Assembly: GCF_051020765.1 (NCBI RefSeq)
Contig: NW_027469101.1
Coordinates: forward strand, 930,001-994,000
Source of the DNA: Lasioglossum baleicum
Lineage: Eukaryota; Arthropoda; Insecta; Hymenoptera; Halictidae
Direction of reading: 5' to 3'
DNA: 64,000 nt
In this document: positions 14,048-28,300 of the stretch, piece after piece
How the letters are laid out: each line of letters starts with the position of its first letter
Numbering within the stretch: the stretch's first letter is position 1
The notes under the pieces: model-generated
Databases searched by the model: none
What the model was told of the DNA's origin: nothing
Seen by the model: only the letters and a program-made list of their open reading frames with translations
Made by a program: the position numbers and the translations under genes

Positions 14048-14665
14048 ACGGCTTGACGGCCAGCTTCAATATTCACACCGTGAATTAAGGTGTCTATTGT
14101 CCATACTGTTCAGCGGATTTACCCCGTTAAATACCGGGGTTGACTATCGGAATCACAGGATAGGTGAAGCTACCCTGTTTTCGAACGGTTTGACAATTCA
14201 TCTTCTAACTCATACGTGAAATTAAGGCGCCCCGGCCTAAAATGTACACTAACTGGAGCCTCTGAACACAATGTCAAACTCTCGATACTGCGCGCTAGGC
14301 TTTCGGAGGATAAGGTCATTAGTAATACGTTTGACTTAGTACCAATTCGAATCTCTCTCAGACGGTTTGACTCCCCACTTTAATATTGAATCCGTGAACT
14401 AAGGTGTCTAGGGTCAAAACTGTTCCGCCGATTTATTTCAGCAGTACCTGGTATGACACTCCATATAGCTGGATAGGTGAAGCTATTGATTTAGCCGTTC
14501 GTCTCTGACAGAAGGTTGCCACGTTCTCGAACGGATTGCCCGTCGGTCTTCTAATTCATGCACGAATTTAAGTTGACGTCACTATGTTGTATAATAATGT
14601 GATTCCATAATCATATAGCTGTACTCTCGATACGGCATGTTAGCTTCTCGGATGATAAGGCATTC

Positions 14666-14834
14666 GGTAAAACATTTGACTTTATAGGAAATTGTAACGT
14701 TCTGACACGGTTTGACGCTCTATTTTATTACTCACTCCGCGAATTAAGGCGGTAAAACATTTGACTTTATAGGAAATTGTAACGTTCTTACGCGGTTTGA
14801 CGCTCGATTTTATTACTCACTCCGCGAATTAAGG
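14666..14834 (-). repeat. 85-bp tandem duplication inside a satellite unit
   Basis: GGTAAAACATTTGACTTTAT begins at 14666 and again at 14751. The two copies (14666-14750 and 14751-14834) differ at only about four positions, far less than neighbouring satellite units, so this is a recent local event. It covers part of half A in inverted orientation. Confidence 0.92.
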
Positions 14835-16655
14835 TATCTTGTGCCTATACTCGTCAGCGAACATAGCCTCGGATTACCTGGTTTGACTCTCGGAATCACA
14901 GGATATGTGGGGCTATTGACATATCTGTTCGACTCTCGTAGAAAGTGGCAACGTTCTCGAACGGTTTGTCCCTCGATCTTCTAATTCATACATGAAATTA
15001 CCGTCGTCATCACTAAAATGAATACTAATTTTTTCTATGAACAGCAAGTTATTCTCTCGATACAGCGAGTTGAGTTCCGGTAGGCAAGGTATTGAGTGAG
15101 AAGAATATCTTTATACTATTTGGTAAAGTTGTCCGACGGTTTGGCTCTCACCCTGAATATTCATGCAGTGAATTAAGGTGACTATTGCCAATTCTATTCC
15201 GCCCATTTAATCACAGAACACCTGCTTGACTCTCGCCATAACAAGATTGGTGAAATTATTGACTTATCCGTTCGTCTCTCCATGAAGGTGCTATCGTTCT
15301 CGAAAAGATTGATACCCGATCTTCTAATTCATGTGTCAAAATAAGGTATGCCACTGCTATAAGATCTTCCAATTTGTTTCCGTAAGCACTAAGCATGACG
15401 TTCGCTACAGCGGGTTAGGTTCTTGGAGGGCAAGGTATCTGGTAAAATGTTTGACTATATACCACTTGGTAATGCTCTAGATCGGCTTAACACTATAGTT
15501 TAATATTCATACCGAGAATTAAGGTGTCTATTACCAATACTGTTCAGCGGATTTACACCTGGAGTTCCAGTCTTGACTGTCGGAACCACGACAATAGTTG
15601 GAAATATTGGCGCAGATGTTCGTCTCTCGAAGTAGCTGGTAATGTGCCCGAACGTTTTGACGCTCGATCTTCTAATTCATATATCAAAATAAGGTATACC
15701 TCTGCTATAATGACTACAATATGTCTCTGTGAGCACTAATCATGACACTCGCAAAAGCGCCTTATGTTCTAGGAAGGTATCGTATTCTGTAAGAAGAATG
15801 GTACTATTCCAAATGGTAATGTTCCCCGACGTATTGCGCTTCTACATTAATATTCATACCCTAAATGAAGGTGTCTATTGGCAATACTGAACAGCGAATT
15901 CTCTCCCGGAATAACTGATTTGGCTATCTGAATCACACAATAGGTGAAGCTATTGACTTGGCCGTTCGACACACAAAGATGGTGGGAACGACCTCGATGG
16001 GTTTGATTCCATATTATTTTATCCATACATGAAAATAAGGTGTCCGCCTGTTAAAATGTCTACTAATTTGTTTCCGTGTGCACTAAGCAGGACACTCGCT
16101 ACAGCGGACTAGGGTCATCGAAGGTAAGGTATCCGGTAAAAAGTTTGACTATATACCACTTGGCAATGCTCTAGAACGGTTTGACTACATACATTAATAT
16201 TCAAACCGTGAATTGAGGTGTCATTTGCCAATACTTATCAGCGGATTTACTCCCGTATTATCTGATATGATTCTCGGAATCACGGGATAGGTGAAGCTAT
16301 TGACTTAGCCGTTCGTATCTCACAGAAGGAGGCAATGTTCTCGAGCGGCTTGACAATCGACCTTCTAATTCATACATGAAGTTAAGGATCCCGTCACTGA
16401 AACGAATACTAATTAATTTCTCTGAACACGAAGATATGCTGTGGACACAGCGGCTTAGATTCTGGGAACGCACGGGCTTGGTGAAGAGTTAGACCCTATA
16501 CCAATATGTAACGCTCTCAATCTGTTCGCCGCTCTACTTTAATATTCAACCCCTGAAATAAGCCGTTTGCCTCTGGATGAGACAGGGTGGTTGTAGCTAT
16601 TAACTCCGCCGTTCGATTCTGAAAGAAGGTGGTAGCGTTCCCGAACTGTTTTACT

Positions 16656-16667
16656 GTCTGTGTTTCT
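16656..16667. repeat. Target-site duplication, left of GC-rich copy 1
   Basis: GTCTGTGTTTCT, matching GTCTATATTTCT on the other side of the insertion at 10 of 12 positions. The matching satellite text in an uninterrupted unit is the CTCGATCTTCTAATTC region of half B. Confidence 0.6.
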
Positions 16668-17215
16668 CCACGCGGGGGCTGAGGTGGGCCTTCTGGCTGC
16701 ATTGTAGTATGGGTATGACGAACCCACTGTGCCCGAGTCGGCCCTACCTAGGTCGAGGTGAGAAAGCACCACATTCAGGAAGTAAGGTGTCCTTACGACG
16801 GGTGTGACCGGTACAGCCCTGCATACACTGGTACCTCGGGAACCGGTTCGAGCCTTTGGGCGGGCGGGCTTCGCCACCCCCCCCCCCCGCGCGTGCTTGG
16901 GATGGCATCGAGGGGACTGTGGTAAGCCCATATCGCGGGTTAGGGGACCACGTCTTCGGACGGGTTTGATCCTCCACGTGTGAGCTGCGTGAGATCAGCT
17001 CGGGCATTGGCCTGCAGAGCCAGTTGGGATATAGAAATGTCCAGGCAAGCCCATGGTTGGCGCGTAGGGCTTGCAGTCTACGAGCTAATTGATAGGTGCG
17101 TCGTAAGGTGCACCACGCACTGCGATGATTGGGCGTATCCCAATATCGCGCACATGGGGGCCGTGTGGATGATCCCTAGTGGCAGATGCCGCACGTTAAA
17201 TCTCGGACACACGTT
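16668..17215. mobile_element. GC-rich interspersed element, copy 1
   Basis: A stretch of about 548 bp that is unlike the satellite and much richer in GC. It interrupts half B of an inverted unit and has a clear homologue at 30774-31319: both start at or near GGGGCTG.GGTGGGCCTTCT and both end TTAAATCTC.GACACACGTT, with blocks such as GGGCTTGCAGTCTACGAGCT identical. By eye the copies are about 80 percent identical. A run of 12 C lies at 16877-16888. The imperfect target duplication GTCTGTGTTTCT / GTCTATATTTCT flanks it. There is no poly(A) tail. GGTTCGAGCCT (about 16844-16854) resembles a tRNA-type B box, but no convincing A box was seen. The family was not recognised; a SINE or a truncated non-LTR retrotransposon is the most likely class. 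Confidence 0.75.
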
Positions 17216-17227
17216 GTCTATATTTCT
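17216..17227. repeat. Target-site duplication, right of GC-rich copy 1
   Basis: GTCTATATTTCT, followed by satellite ATTCATACATGAATATA. It pairs with 16656-16667. Confidence 0.6.
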
Positions 17228-20200
17228 ATTCATACATGAATATAGGGCTTTCGTCTGCTAAAATGTCCACTAACTTGTATGCGTGAACACTAGGGAGCAC
17301 ACTCGGTACAGCGGGTTAACTCCTCTGACGGTAAGACCATCGGTTAAAAGTTTGACTCAATAGAATAGGAATCGTTCTGCAACGGTTTTACGCTAATATA
17401 CGAACCGCCAGTTAAGGTGTCTCGGGCCAAAACTGATCCGCGGATTTACTCCCGGAATACCAGGTTTGACACTCGGATTCACGGGATAGGTGAAGCAATT
17501 GGCTTAGCTTTCGATTCACAAAGAAGGTGGTAACGTTCTCCAATGTTTCAACACTCAATCGGCTAATTTGTACATGATGTAAACGTTCCTGTCACTGAAA
17601 CGTGTTGTAATTTGCTTCCCCGAAAACGAAGTCATACCCTCGATACAGCTGGTTACCTTATCGGAAGGTAAGGCCTTCGGTCAAAGGTTTGGCTCTATAC
17701 CAATAAGTATCGTTCAACAACGGATTTACGCTCGATTTTAATATTATAGGCGCGAATATAGTTGTTCAGTACCAATTTATTACTGCGGCTATACTCAAGG
17801 AATATCTGGTTGGCCTCTCAGAATTACAGGATCGGTGACGCTATTGCCCTAGCCATGCGACTGTCAAAAGTTGTGGTGTCACTCTCGAAACCTTTGACCC
17901 ATCCATCTTCCTATTGATACAAGCATTTACTGTGTCGGTCTGCTGAAGTGTCTACTAATTTGTTTCCGTGAGCACTGTACAAAACACTTGTTGCATCGGG
18001 ATAGGTTCTCGGAGGGTAAGGTGGCCGGTAGAAAGTTCGACCGTATACCAGTAAGTAACGCTCTGCGATGGTTCGTACCTCTATATTACTATTTATACCA
18101 TAAATTAAGGTGTCTATTGCCAATACTGTACTGCGGATGGACTCCCGGAATATCTGGTTTGACTCTCGGAACAGCAGGATGTGTGAAGCTATTCGACTCT
18201 CTCTGAAGGTGGTCATCTCCGTCAACGACATGACACTCGATCTACTTTTTCTTACTAGAAATTATGGTGCCCTTCACACGAATGTATACTAATATGTTTT
18301 TCTGATCACGAATTTATACTATCGATACAGCGGGTTAGCTTCTCGGAAGGTCGGGACCTCGGTAAAAGGTATGACTGTATGTCATTGGGTAACGTTGTAC
18401 AATGGTTTCACTCTGTTCTTCTGTAGGTATAGACCGAAATTGCGTATCTAATTACAATACTGTGCTGCGGGTTTAGTCGCAGAATACCTGATTTGACATT
18501 CGCAATCATGGGATAGGTGAATCTATTGGCATAGCCTTTCGATTTTCAAAGAAAGTTTTAACGTTCTCGAACGGTTTGACACTCGATGTTCGCATTAATG
18601 CATGAAATAAAGGTGCCCGTATATAAAATTCATAGTAATTTGTTCCACTGGAGACAATGCTATACTCTCGACGCCGCGGGTTGGATTCACCGCATGTAAG
18701 GCTTTCGGTAAAAGTTTGACTCGGTACAAATTGGTATCGCGCTACAACGGTTTGACTGAGCACTGTAATATTTGTACTGTGCAATTGGGTGTGTAAGGCC
18801 AATTCAGTTAAGTGGCTTTTATCCTGGAATACATGGTTTGTCACTCGAAATCACTGGAAAGGTGAAGTTATTGTATTAGCCATGCGACTGTCAAAAGAGG
18901 TAGTATCGTTCTTGGACGGTTTGACCCTATATCTGCCTATTGATGCATGCAATTACAGTGTCCATCTGCTAAACTGTCTACTCATTTATTTCACCGAACA
19001 CTAAGAAAGACACTTGCTGTAGCGGGTTAGGTTCTCGGACGGTAATGGCTTCGGTAAAAGGTTTGACAGTCTACGAGTAGGTAAAGCTCTACAGCGGATT
19101 GATGCTCTGCTTTCATATTCATACCGTGAAATGAGCTGTCTATTGCCAATACTGGGCAACGTATTTTGACCCGAAGTACCTTGATTGACTTTCGGAATCA
19201 CATGATATATGTAGCTATTTTCATAGCCGTTCGATCCTCAATGAAGGTGGTATCGTGGTCGAACGGTTTTACCCTCGATCATCTAATTCATACGTGAAAT
19301 GAAGATGCCCGTTATTAAATCATGTACTATTTTGCATCTCTGATTACGAAGTTATACTCTCCATGCCGCGGATTAGGTGCTCGGCGGGTAAGGTGTTCGG
19401 TAAAACGTTTGACATTATACCAATTGAAAACGTTCTACAAAGCTTACACTCTGTAATTTGATATTCAAACCGTTAATTATGGTACCTATTGCCAATACCC
19501 TTCAGCGGATTTACTCATGGAATACCTTGTTTAACTCTGGAAATCACAGGATGGATGATACTACTGACTTAGCCGTACGTCTCTCACAGAAGGTGGCAAC
19601 GTTCTCGAACGGTTTGACCCTCGATGTTCTAATTCATACATGATGGAAAGGTGACGTCACTAAATTGTGTACTAGTTCGTACCGCTGAGTACGGTGTTAT
19701 ACTCAAAATACTGCGGGTTAGGATTTCGGTGGGTGAGGTCATCAGTAAGACGTTTGACCTTATACCAATTGGTATCGTTCTCAAGAATATTGACCTCTAC
19801 TATAAATTCAAACCGTGAATTGAAGTGCATATTTCCAGTACTGTACAGTGCATTTAATCCCGTAATACCAGGTTTGGCTTTCGGACTCATAGTATAGATT
19901 ATGCTATTGTGTTATCCTTTGCACTCTCAAAGAGAGTGGTTTCACTCTCGATTGGTTTGACCCTTGATCTTCTTACTCATAACGAAATTAAGGTCCCCGT
20001 CACTAAAATGATTACTAGTTTGATCCCTTGAACACGATGTTGTACTCTCGATGAAGCGGGTGGTCTTCCCGGAAGGTATGGCCTCGGGTAAAACGTTTCA
20101 CTTTATACCAATCGGTAACGCTCTTAAACGGTTTGATGCTATACTTCAATATTCATACCGTGATTTAAGGTGTCTATTGACAATACTATTCAGCGGATTT

Positions 20201-22249
20201 ATTTCCGGAATACGTGGTATTACTCTTGGTATCAGGGGATAGGTGAAGCTATTTACTTAGCCGTTCGAACATCAAAGAGGGTGGTATCGTTCTCGAACGG
20301 TTTATCCGTCGATTTTCGAATTCATTCGAGAAATTCAGGTGCCCGTAGCTAAAATTTATAGTAATTTGTTCCACTGAACAGGAAGCACGACACTCCGTGC
20401 TGCCGGTTATGATCTCGGAATGAAATGTATTCTGTAAAAAGAATGAGATTATATAACCTGTAATGTTCACCAACGGTTTGACTCCCTACCGTAATATTCG
20501 TGGCGTCAATTAAGGTGTCCACTGCCAATACTGCTACGCGGATTTACTCCTGGAATACCAGGTTTAACTGAAAGGAATCACAGGATAGGTGAAGCTATAG
20601 ACTTAGCCCTTCTTGTCTCACAGAAGGTGGTATCGTCCTCGAACAGTTTTTCCTTCGACCTTCTAATTCATACATGTAATTTAGGTGCCGTCACAATAAT
20701 TTATTCTAATGTGTTTCTGTATCGATGAAGTTACACCTTCTATACGGCGGGATTGCTTCCCGGTCGGTAAGGCTTTCTGCAAAAACGCTTGACTTTGTAG
20801 TATCTGGTAATGATCTCAAACGGGGTGAAACTCGATCTTAAAATGCAAACCATGGAATTAAGATTCGGTTGCCAATACTCGGCAGCGGAATTACTCCAGC
20901 TATACCTGGATTGACCCGCCGAATCACGGAATAGGTGAAGATACTGAATAAGCTGTACGACTCTCGATGAATCTGATACCTTTATCGAACGGTTTGACAC
21001 TCGACCTTCTAATTCATACATGAAAGAGATGCTGACCGTCTGCTAAAATGTCTCCTGATCTACTTCCGTGTGTACTAAGTATGACATTCGCTACAGCGGT
21101 TTCGGTTCTAGGAAGGAAAGGTGTCTAGTAAGGAATAGAAAGTAACGTTAGTAGCAAACAATCTCCAACGGGTTGTCGCTGTACATTAATATTCATATTG
21201 TGAGTTGAGGTGCTTATTGCCATTCTGCATCAGCGAGTTTACTCCAGGAATACCTGACTCGCCTATCGGAAGCACAGGAGAGCTGCAGCTATTGACTAAG
21301 CTGTTCGACTTTCGAGGAATGTGATAACCTTATCGAACGGTTCGACAATCGGTATGGTTATTAATTCATGAAATTAAGGGGCCCGCCACTAAAATGTGTA
21401 CTAATTTGAATCTCTGATCACCTAGATATACTCTAGGCATACCTGCTATGACACCAGGAAGCACAGGATATATGAAGTTACACATTTAGCTGTGCAACGC
21501 ACAGAGATGTTGGTAACGTTCTCGAACGCTTTGACTCTCGAAGTTGATATTTATACACACAAATGTAGTGTCCTTCCACAAAAATATCTACTAATTGGTT
21601 TCCGTTAGCAATAAACGAGACACTCGATACAGCGTGTTAGGTTCTCGGAAGGTATGGCCTTCCGTAAATCGTTTGACTTTATTGCAATTATTATCGCTCT
21701 CAAGCGGTTTGACACTCCACCTTAAAATTCAAATCCAGAATTAGAGTGTCTATTGCCAGTACTGTTCAGCGGATTCGCTCCCGGATTTCCTGACTTTCTC
21801 TCGGAATCGCATGACACGAGAAGCTACTGACATAGCCTTTCGTCTCTCACAGAAGTTGGCAACGTCTTCGAGGGTTTTGGCCCTTAATCTTCTAATTCAT
21901 ACATGTTGCTAAGTTGCTCGACACTCAAATGAATACGAATTACTTTCCATGAATACGACGTTATACCCTCGATTCAGCGGGTTAGATTTTCAGAGGGTAA
22001 GGTCTTCGGCAAAACGTTTGATTATATACCAATTGGTAACGCTCTCATGCAGTTTCACGAACTACTTTAATATTGTATCCGTGAATTAAGTTGTCCATTG
22101 CCAATACTCTTCTGGGGATATACTCCTGGCATACTTAGTGTGACTCTCAAACCACAGGATATGTGAAGCTATTGTATCATATGTGCGATTTTACAAAGAA
22201 AGGTGCAACTTTCTCGAAAGGTTTGGCCCTGTATCTGATAATCCACGCA

Positions 22250-22450
22250 TGAAATTAAGGTGCTCGTCGCTGAAATGTAAAGTAATGTGTTTCTCGGATC
22301 ACAAAGTCATACTCTCGATACGGCGTGTATGTTCCGCGGTAGGTAAGGCTAGCTGAATAAAGTTTGACTCTACACCAATAGGTAAAGTTCTACAAAGGTT
22401 TGGCGCTTTACCATAATATTCATACCGTGGAATAAGATGTCCGGTGCCAG
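22250..22450 (-). repeat. Marker unit, direct partner of 44215-44405
   Basis: Both sites read AAAGTAATGTGTTT, then CGCGGTAGGTA, then TTGGCGCTTTACC, in the same (inverted) orientation about 21.96 kb apart. Confidence 0.72.
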
Positions 22451-22558
22451 ATGTTTACCCCTGCTTGACTCCCGGTATACCTTGATTGTCCTTCAGAATA
22501 AGAGGATAGGTGAAGCTATTGATCCAGAAGTTCGCCTCTCGAAGAAGGTGATAACGTT

Positions 22559-22925
22559 GTGGATCTATTTGTCCGTCGCCCTTCTAATTCGTGCATGAAA
22601 TTAAGGTTTACGTCACTAAAATGCGTACTAGTTTGTTTCCTTGGGCACGTAATTATTATCTCGGTACTGCGCGTTAGGTCCTCGGAGGGAATGGTTTTCA
22701 GTGAAAAGAATGACTTAGTACGAATTGGTACTGCCCTCCGACGAATTGACTCTCTTCTTTGATATTCATACCGTGAATTTGGGTGTCTACTGCCAGTACT
22801 GTTGAGTGTTTTATATTATTGTTGAAGCTATCTGCTTAGCCGTTCGGCTCTCCAGGAAGGCGGTAACGATCCCGAACGCTTTGCCCCTTGATGCTGATAT
22901 TTATACACAAACATGTGGTGTCGGC
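22559..22925 (-). repeat. Inverted copy of 53.1-54.0 kb marker units
   Basis: The reverse complement of this segment matches 53330-53437 and 53730-53992 closely, including GAATTGGTACTGCCCT-type text and the private deletion TGTTTTATATTATTGTTGAAGC, which corresponds to the junction at about 53840. A shared deletion endpoint makes common descent, rather than chance similarity of two satellite units, the likely explanation. Confidence 0.8.
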
Positions 22926-24061
22926 GCGCCAAATGTATACCAATATGATTCCGCGAACATCAAGCAGGGCACACGCCACAGCTGGTTAGGTTCTCCGCAG
23001 GTAAGGAATTCTGTAAGAGGTATGGTTTTATACGAATTGGAAATGTTCTCTGACCGGATGACTCCCTACATTAATGTTCATACCATGAGTTAAGGTGTCA
23101 CTTGCCAATATTCCTCAGCGGATTTACTTCCGTATCAGCCGATATGATTGTCGGAGTCACAGGATAGGTGAAGCTATTGACGTAGCCAATCGAACATTAA
23201 AGAAGGTGGTAACGTTCTGGAACGGTTTGACGCTCGATATTCTATTTCAGTCGTTAAATTAACGTGCCTGGCACTAAAATGTATACCCATTTGGTCCTCT
23301 GAACGCCATGTTATACTCTCGGCACAGCGCATTATGCGTTCGGGTTGTAAGGTCATCAATAAAACGTCCGAATTTGTACCGACTGGAAACTTTTATATAT
23401 AGGCTGGTCGCACAACTGTAATATTCATACCGTGAATTAAGATGTCTAATGCCAATTCTGTTCTGCTGATTTACTCCCGGAATACCTGGTTTGATTGTCT
23501 GAATCACAAGTACAGGTGAAGCTATTGTCCTAGATGTGACATTCTCAATGGAGGTGGCAACTTCCTGGAAAGGTTTGCCTCTCGATATTCTCATGCATAC
23601 TTGAAATTAAGGTGACAGTCACTATAGTGCATACTTACTTGTTTCTCTTATTAGGAAGTTATACCCCCGATGCCGCGGGTTATTTTTTTCTGAGGTTAAG
23701 GTCTACGGTAAAGCATTTGACTCTATAGCAATTTGTAACGTTCTCAAACGGATTGACGCGCTATTTTCATATTGAAGCCGTGCACTAAGGTATCTGTTGC
23801 CAAAACTGTACAGCGGACTTACTCTCGGAATACCTGGTGTGACTCTCGGAATCATGGGATACGTGAAGCTATTGACTTAGGCGATCGTCTCACACAGAAG
23901 GTGGCAACATTCTGGAACGGTTTGATCGTCGGTCTTTTAATTCAATCACGAAGTTAAGGTTCTCGTCACTAAAATGTACAATAACCTGTTTCCCTAAACG
24001 CGTAGCTATACTCTCGAAACGGCGGGTCGGATTCATGGACGTTATGACCATCTGCAAAGAG

Positions 24062-24092
24062 TTTGACTTGCTATCAAACGGTATCATTGAAT
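24062..24092. other. Orientation switch 2 (- to +)
   Basis: Inverted half A ends at GTTTGACTTGCTATCA and forward half B resumes at AACGGTATCATTGAATC, followed by TTAACTCACGG. A few bases are ambiguous. Confidence 0.85.
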
Positions 24093-25240
24093 CTTAACTC
24101 ACGGTATGAATATCAAAGAGTAGAGTCAAACCGCTGGAGAACTTTACCAATTACTGAAACGTCATACTCCATACCGGCTACCTTTCCTTTCGAGATAATA
24201 ACCCGTTGTATCGTGGGTATAGCTTCGGGTTTGGGGAAAGAAGTTAGTGGAGATTTTACCAGGCGTAAACCTTAATTCTATGTATGAATTAGAAGATCGG
24301 GGGTCGTACCGTTCCAGATTGTTACCACTTTCCTTGAGTGTCGAACGGCTGAGTCAATAGCATCACCTATAATTGCGATTCCTAGCGACAAGCCAGGTAT
24401 TCCGGATGTAAGTGGGCTGAACAGCATTGGCAAATGACACCAAAATTCTCGGCATGAGCATTATAGTTGGCAGATAAATCATGGGTGAACGATACGTATT
24501 GGTATAGGCTGAAACACTTTAGCGAAAGCCTTACCATCGGTGCAGCTAACCCGCGGTATCGAGAGTCTAACTTCGCGCTCAGGCTAGCAAATTCTTATAC
24601 ACGTTAGTGACAGGCCCCTTCATTTCGTGTACGATTTAGAAAATCGAGGTTCAAATCTGTTGAGGAAGTTACAAGCTTCTGCGAGTCATGAACGGCTAAG
24701 TCTATAGCTACACATAACCTGTGATTCCGAAAGCTAAACCAGATATTCCGGGCGTAAATGCGCTGTACAGTATTGGCAACAGACAACCTTAATTCACGGT
24801 TTGAATATTAAAGCAGGCCGTCAAGCCGTTGTAGAACATTACCTATACGTGTAGGGTTAAACTTCTTATAGAATGCTATTCGCTCCGAAAAAATGACCAG
24901 CTGTATCGAACGTAGAACACCGTATTCAATGGTACGAAGTAATATACATTTTAGTGACGAGCACCTTAATTTCATGCCTGAAATAAGAGATCGTGAGTCA
25001 AACCGCTCGAGATCGTTACCATACTCTTGCGAGTCGAACGGACTAGTCAATTGCTTCACCTATCCAGTGATGTGGAGAGTGAAAGCAGGTATTCCGGGAG
25101 TCCATCCGGAGTACACTATTCCCAATGAACACCTTAGCTCATGGTTAGAATATTAAAGAACATAGTCAAACATTTGTAGACCCTTACTTATTGGGATAAT
25201 GTCAAAAGTCTGACAGAAAACCTTTCACACCCAGAACATA

Positions 25241-25345
25241 ACCCGATGTATGTAGAGTAATACTTCGTACTCAGAGATAGAAATTAGTATACATTGCAGT
25301 GAAAGGCTCCCAAATTTCATGGATGAATGAGATAACGGAGGGTGA
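25241..25345 (+). repeat. Marker segment, direct partner of 33781-33885
   Basis: ACCCGATGTATGTA.AGTA, TACTTCGTACTCAG and CATACATTGCAGTG-like text occur in both places and not in typical units. The offset is 8,540 bp. Confidence 0.65.
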
Positions 25346-28300
25346 AACCGTTCCAGAACGTTACCACCTTCTTCGTGAAATCGCACATATAACACAAAAG
25401 CTTCACATATCATGTGATTCCGAAAGACAAACAGGTACTCCGGGAGTAAATTCGCTGAGCATTATTGACAATAGACACCTTAATGCACGGTTTGAATGTA
25501 AAAGCAGACCGCCAGACCGTTGTAGAACGTTTCGTATTGGTATAGAGTCAAACGTTGTACCCAAGACATTACCCTCGGAAAAACTAGCCTGCTGTATCGT
25601 CAGCATATATTCGTGATAAGGGGTGGAAATTAGTATTCATTTCAGTGACGGGCACCTTAATCTCATGTTTGAATTAGAAGCTCGAGGATCAAACCGGTCG
25701 AGATGGTTACGTCCGTCTGTGAGAGACGAACGGCTAAGTCAACAGCTTTACCTATCCTGTTGTTCGGAGGGACAGCCCGTGAAAACCTAGAGTAAGTTCG
25801 CAGAAGAACATTGCCAATAGACACCTCAACTCACGGTTTGAATATTAAAGCAGGCCGTCAATCCGTTTGTAAACCATACCAATTTTTATTAAGTCAAACG
25901 CTATACCGAAGGCTGTAGCTTCCGCGAACCTCACTCGCTTCATCGAGAATATAACTTCGTATTCGGTGGATGAAATTAGTAAACATTTTAGTTACGACGA
26001 CCTTAATTTCTGTGTGAATAAGAAGATCTAGTGTCAGACTGCTCGAAAAAGTTGCCACCTTCATTGATATCCAAACGGCTACGCCAATAGCTTTAAACAT
26101 TCTGGGATTCAAAAATTTAAACGAGGTATTCCGAGATGAAATTCGCTGAACAGTACTGGCAATAGATACTTTAATTCACGGTTTGAATGTTAAAATTGTG
26201 CGTCAAGCTGTTCGAGAGCATTGCAATTTCCTGTAAGGTCAATCACTTAACCGATGGCCCTACCTTCGGAGATGCTAACCAGCTATTTCGAGAGTATGAC
26301 TTCGTGCTCAGGGACCGGAATTAGTATTCACTTTAGTGACAGGCACGTTAAATTCACGTATGAATTAAAATATCGACGGCCAATGCGTTCGACAACGGTA
26401 GCAACTCCATTGAGATGCGTACGGCTAAGTCAATAGCTTCACCAATGCTTGGATTCCGAGCGTCGAACTAAGTATTCCGAGAGTAAATCCGCAGCACAGT
26501 GTTGGCAATAGATACCATAACTCGCGGGTTGAATATTAAAGTGGAGCGTCAATACGATGTAGAACATTACCTATTCGTGTAGGATTAAATATCCTACAGA
26601 ATGCCTTTCCCTCCGAGAAACTTATCAGCTCTATCGAGAGTATAACACCATGTTCAGTTGTAGGATCTAGTATGCAATTTAATCACGTCACCTTAAATTC
26701 ATTTATGATTTAGAAGATCGAGGGTCAAAGCGTTCGAGGACGTGGCCACCTTCCGTTAGAGCCGAACGGTTAAGTTAATAACTTCATCCATCCTATGACT
26801 TGGAGAGTCAAACCAGGTATTCCGCGAGTTAGTCCGCTGAAGAATATTGGCAATAGACACCATAATTCACTCATTGAATGCTAAAATAGGGAGTCAAACC
26901 GCCGCTTAACATTACAGGTATGTATAAGGTCATTCTTTTTGCAGATTACATTACCTTCCGAGAACATAACTGACAGCAGGGAGTGTGTTGCTTCGTGTTC
27001 AAAGAAACAAATTAGTGTTCTTATCAGTGTCGAGATCATTAAATTCATGTATGGATGAGGTGATAGCGAGGCTAACCCTTCCAAAACGTTACCAACTTCT
27101 TAGAGAATCGCACATGTATGGCAATAGCTTCATCGATCCTGGAAGTCCGAGAAAAATACCTGGTATCGCAGGACTACATCAAACCAGGAATACTAGGAGC
27201 GTATCCGCTGTACAGCAATGGCAATTGACTCCTGAATTGTCGGCATGAGCATTAAAGTAGGGAGTCAAATCGATGGAGAACAATATCAAGTTTTATAATG
27301 ACCTTCCTTTTACAGAATAAGTTACCTTCCGAGAACGTATCCCGCTGTACCGAGAGTATAACTTCATGTTCAGAGGAGCTCATTGGTACACATTTTAGTA
27401 TTCGGCACCTTCATTTCATGTACGATTTAGAAGATCGAGGGACAAAACCCTCGAGCACGTTGCTACCTTCTGTGAGAGACGAACGGCTATGTCAATAGCT
27501 TCAACCATCCTGCGATGCCGAGAGTCAAACGTGAGTAAGAGCGCTGATGTGTTTCGGCAATACACACCTTATTTCACGGTTTGCATATTAAAATAGAGTG
27601 TCAAGCCGTTTGAGAACGTTACCAATTGCTATAAAATCAGACGCTTTACCGAAAGGCATACCGCCCGTAAAAATAACCCGCTGTATCGAGAGTGTAACTT
27701 CGGTTCAGAGAAAGAAATTAGTATTCATTCTAGTGACGGGGACCGTCATTTCATTATGAACAAGAAGTTCGATCATCAAACCATTCGAGAAAGTTACCGC
27801 CTTCCGTGAGGTACGAACGTCTGTCACAATAGCTTCATCGACCTAGGGATTCGAATAGTCAATCCAGGTTTTCCTGGAGCAAATCCGCTGAGCAGTACTC
27901 GCAATAGACACTTTAATACTCGGTTTGAATATTAAAGCATCCCGTCAAGCCGATGTAGATTGATACTAATTGCGACAAAGTCAACTCTCTTAACAATGAC
28001 CTTATCCCTCGAAAAACTAACCGCCTGCATCGAGAATATAACTTCGTGTTCAGAGAAAGAAATTAGTCTGCATTTCAGTGATGGGCCACTTTATTTCATA
28101 TATGCATGAGAATGTCGAGGGTCCAAACGGTTCGAGAACGTTACCTCGCTCTTTGATATTTGAATGGCTATGTCAATAGCTTCACCTGTCCTGTGATTCC
28201 GAAAGTCATACCTGGTATTACGGGAGTAAATCCGCAGAACAGAATTAGCAATAGATACCAAACTCCACTGTTCGAATATTACAAAAGAGCATTGCACAGT

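Larger units (their letters stand above)
14031..24072 (-). repeat. 345-bp dimeric satellite, inverted block 2
   Basis: The same satellite read in the opposite direction. The diagnostic strings now appear as reverse complements, such as CGTGAATTAAGGTGTCTATT, GGTAACGTTCTC and AACGGTTTGAC. The block contains roughly 27 units plus one GC-rich insertion at 16668-17215 and a local 85-bp tandem duplication at 14666-14834. Its two ends close on each other in repeat phase: the reverse complement of the block ends with GAACATTACCTA and begins with AAGTCAAAC, which are adjacent in an ordinary unit. No gene is visible. Confidence 0.94.

Noticed and set aside
16840..16860. tRNA gene in the GC-rich element
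   Set aside because: A B-box-like GGTTCGAGCC is present, but I could find no A box at the right spacing and no cloverleaf.
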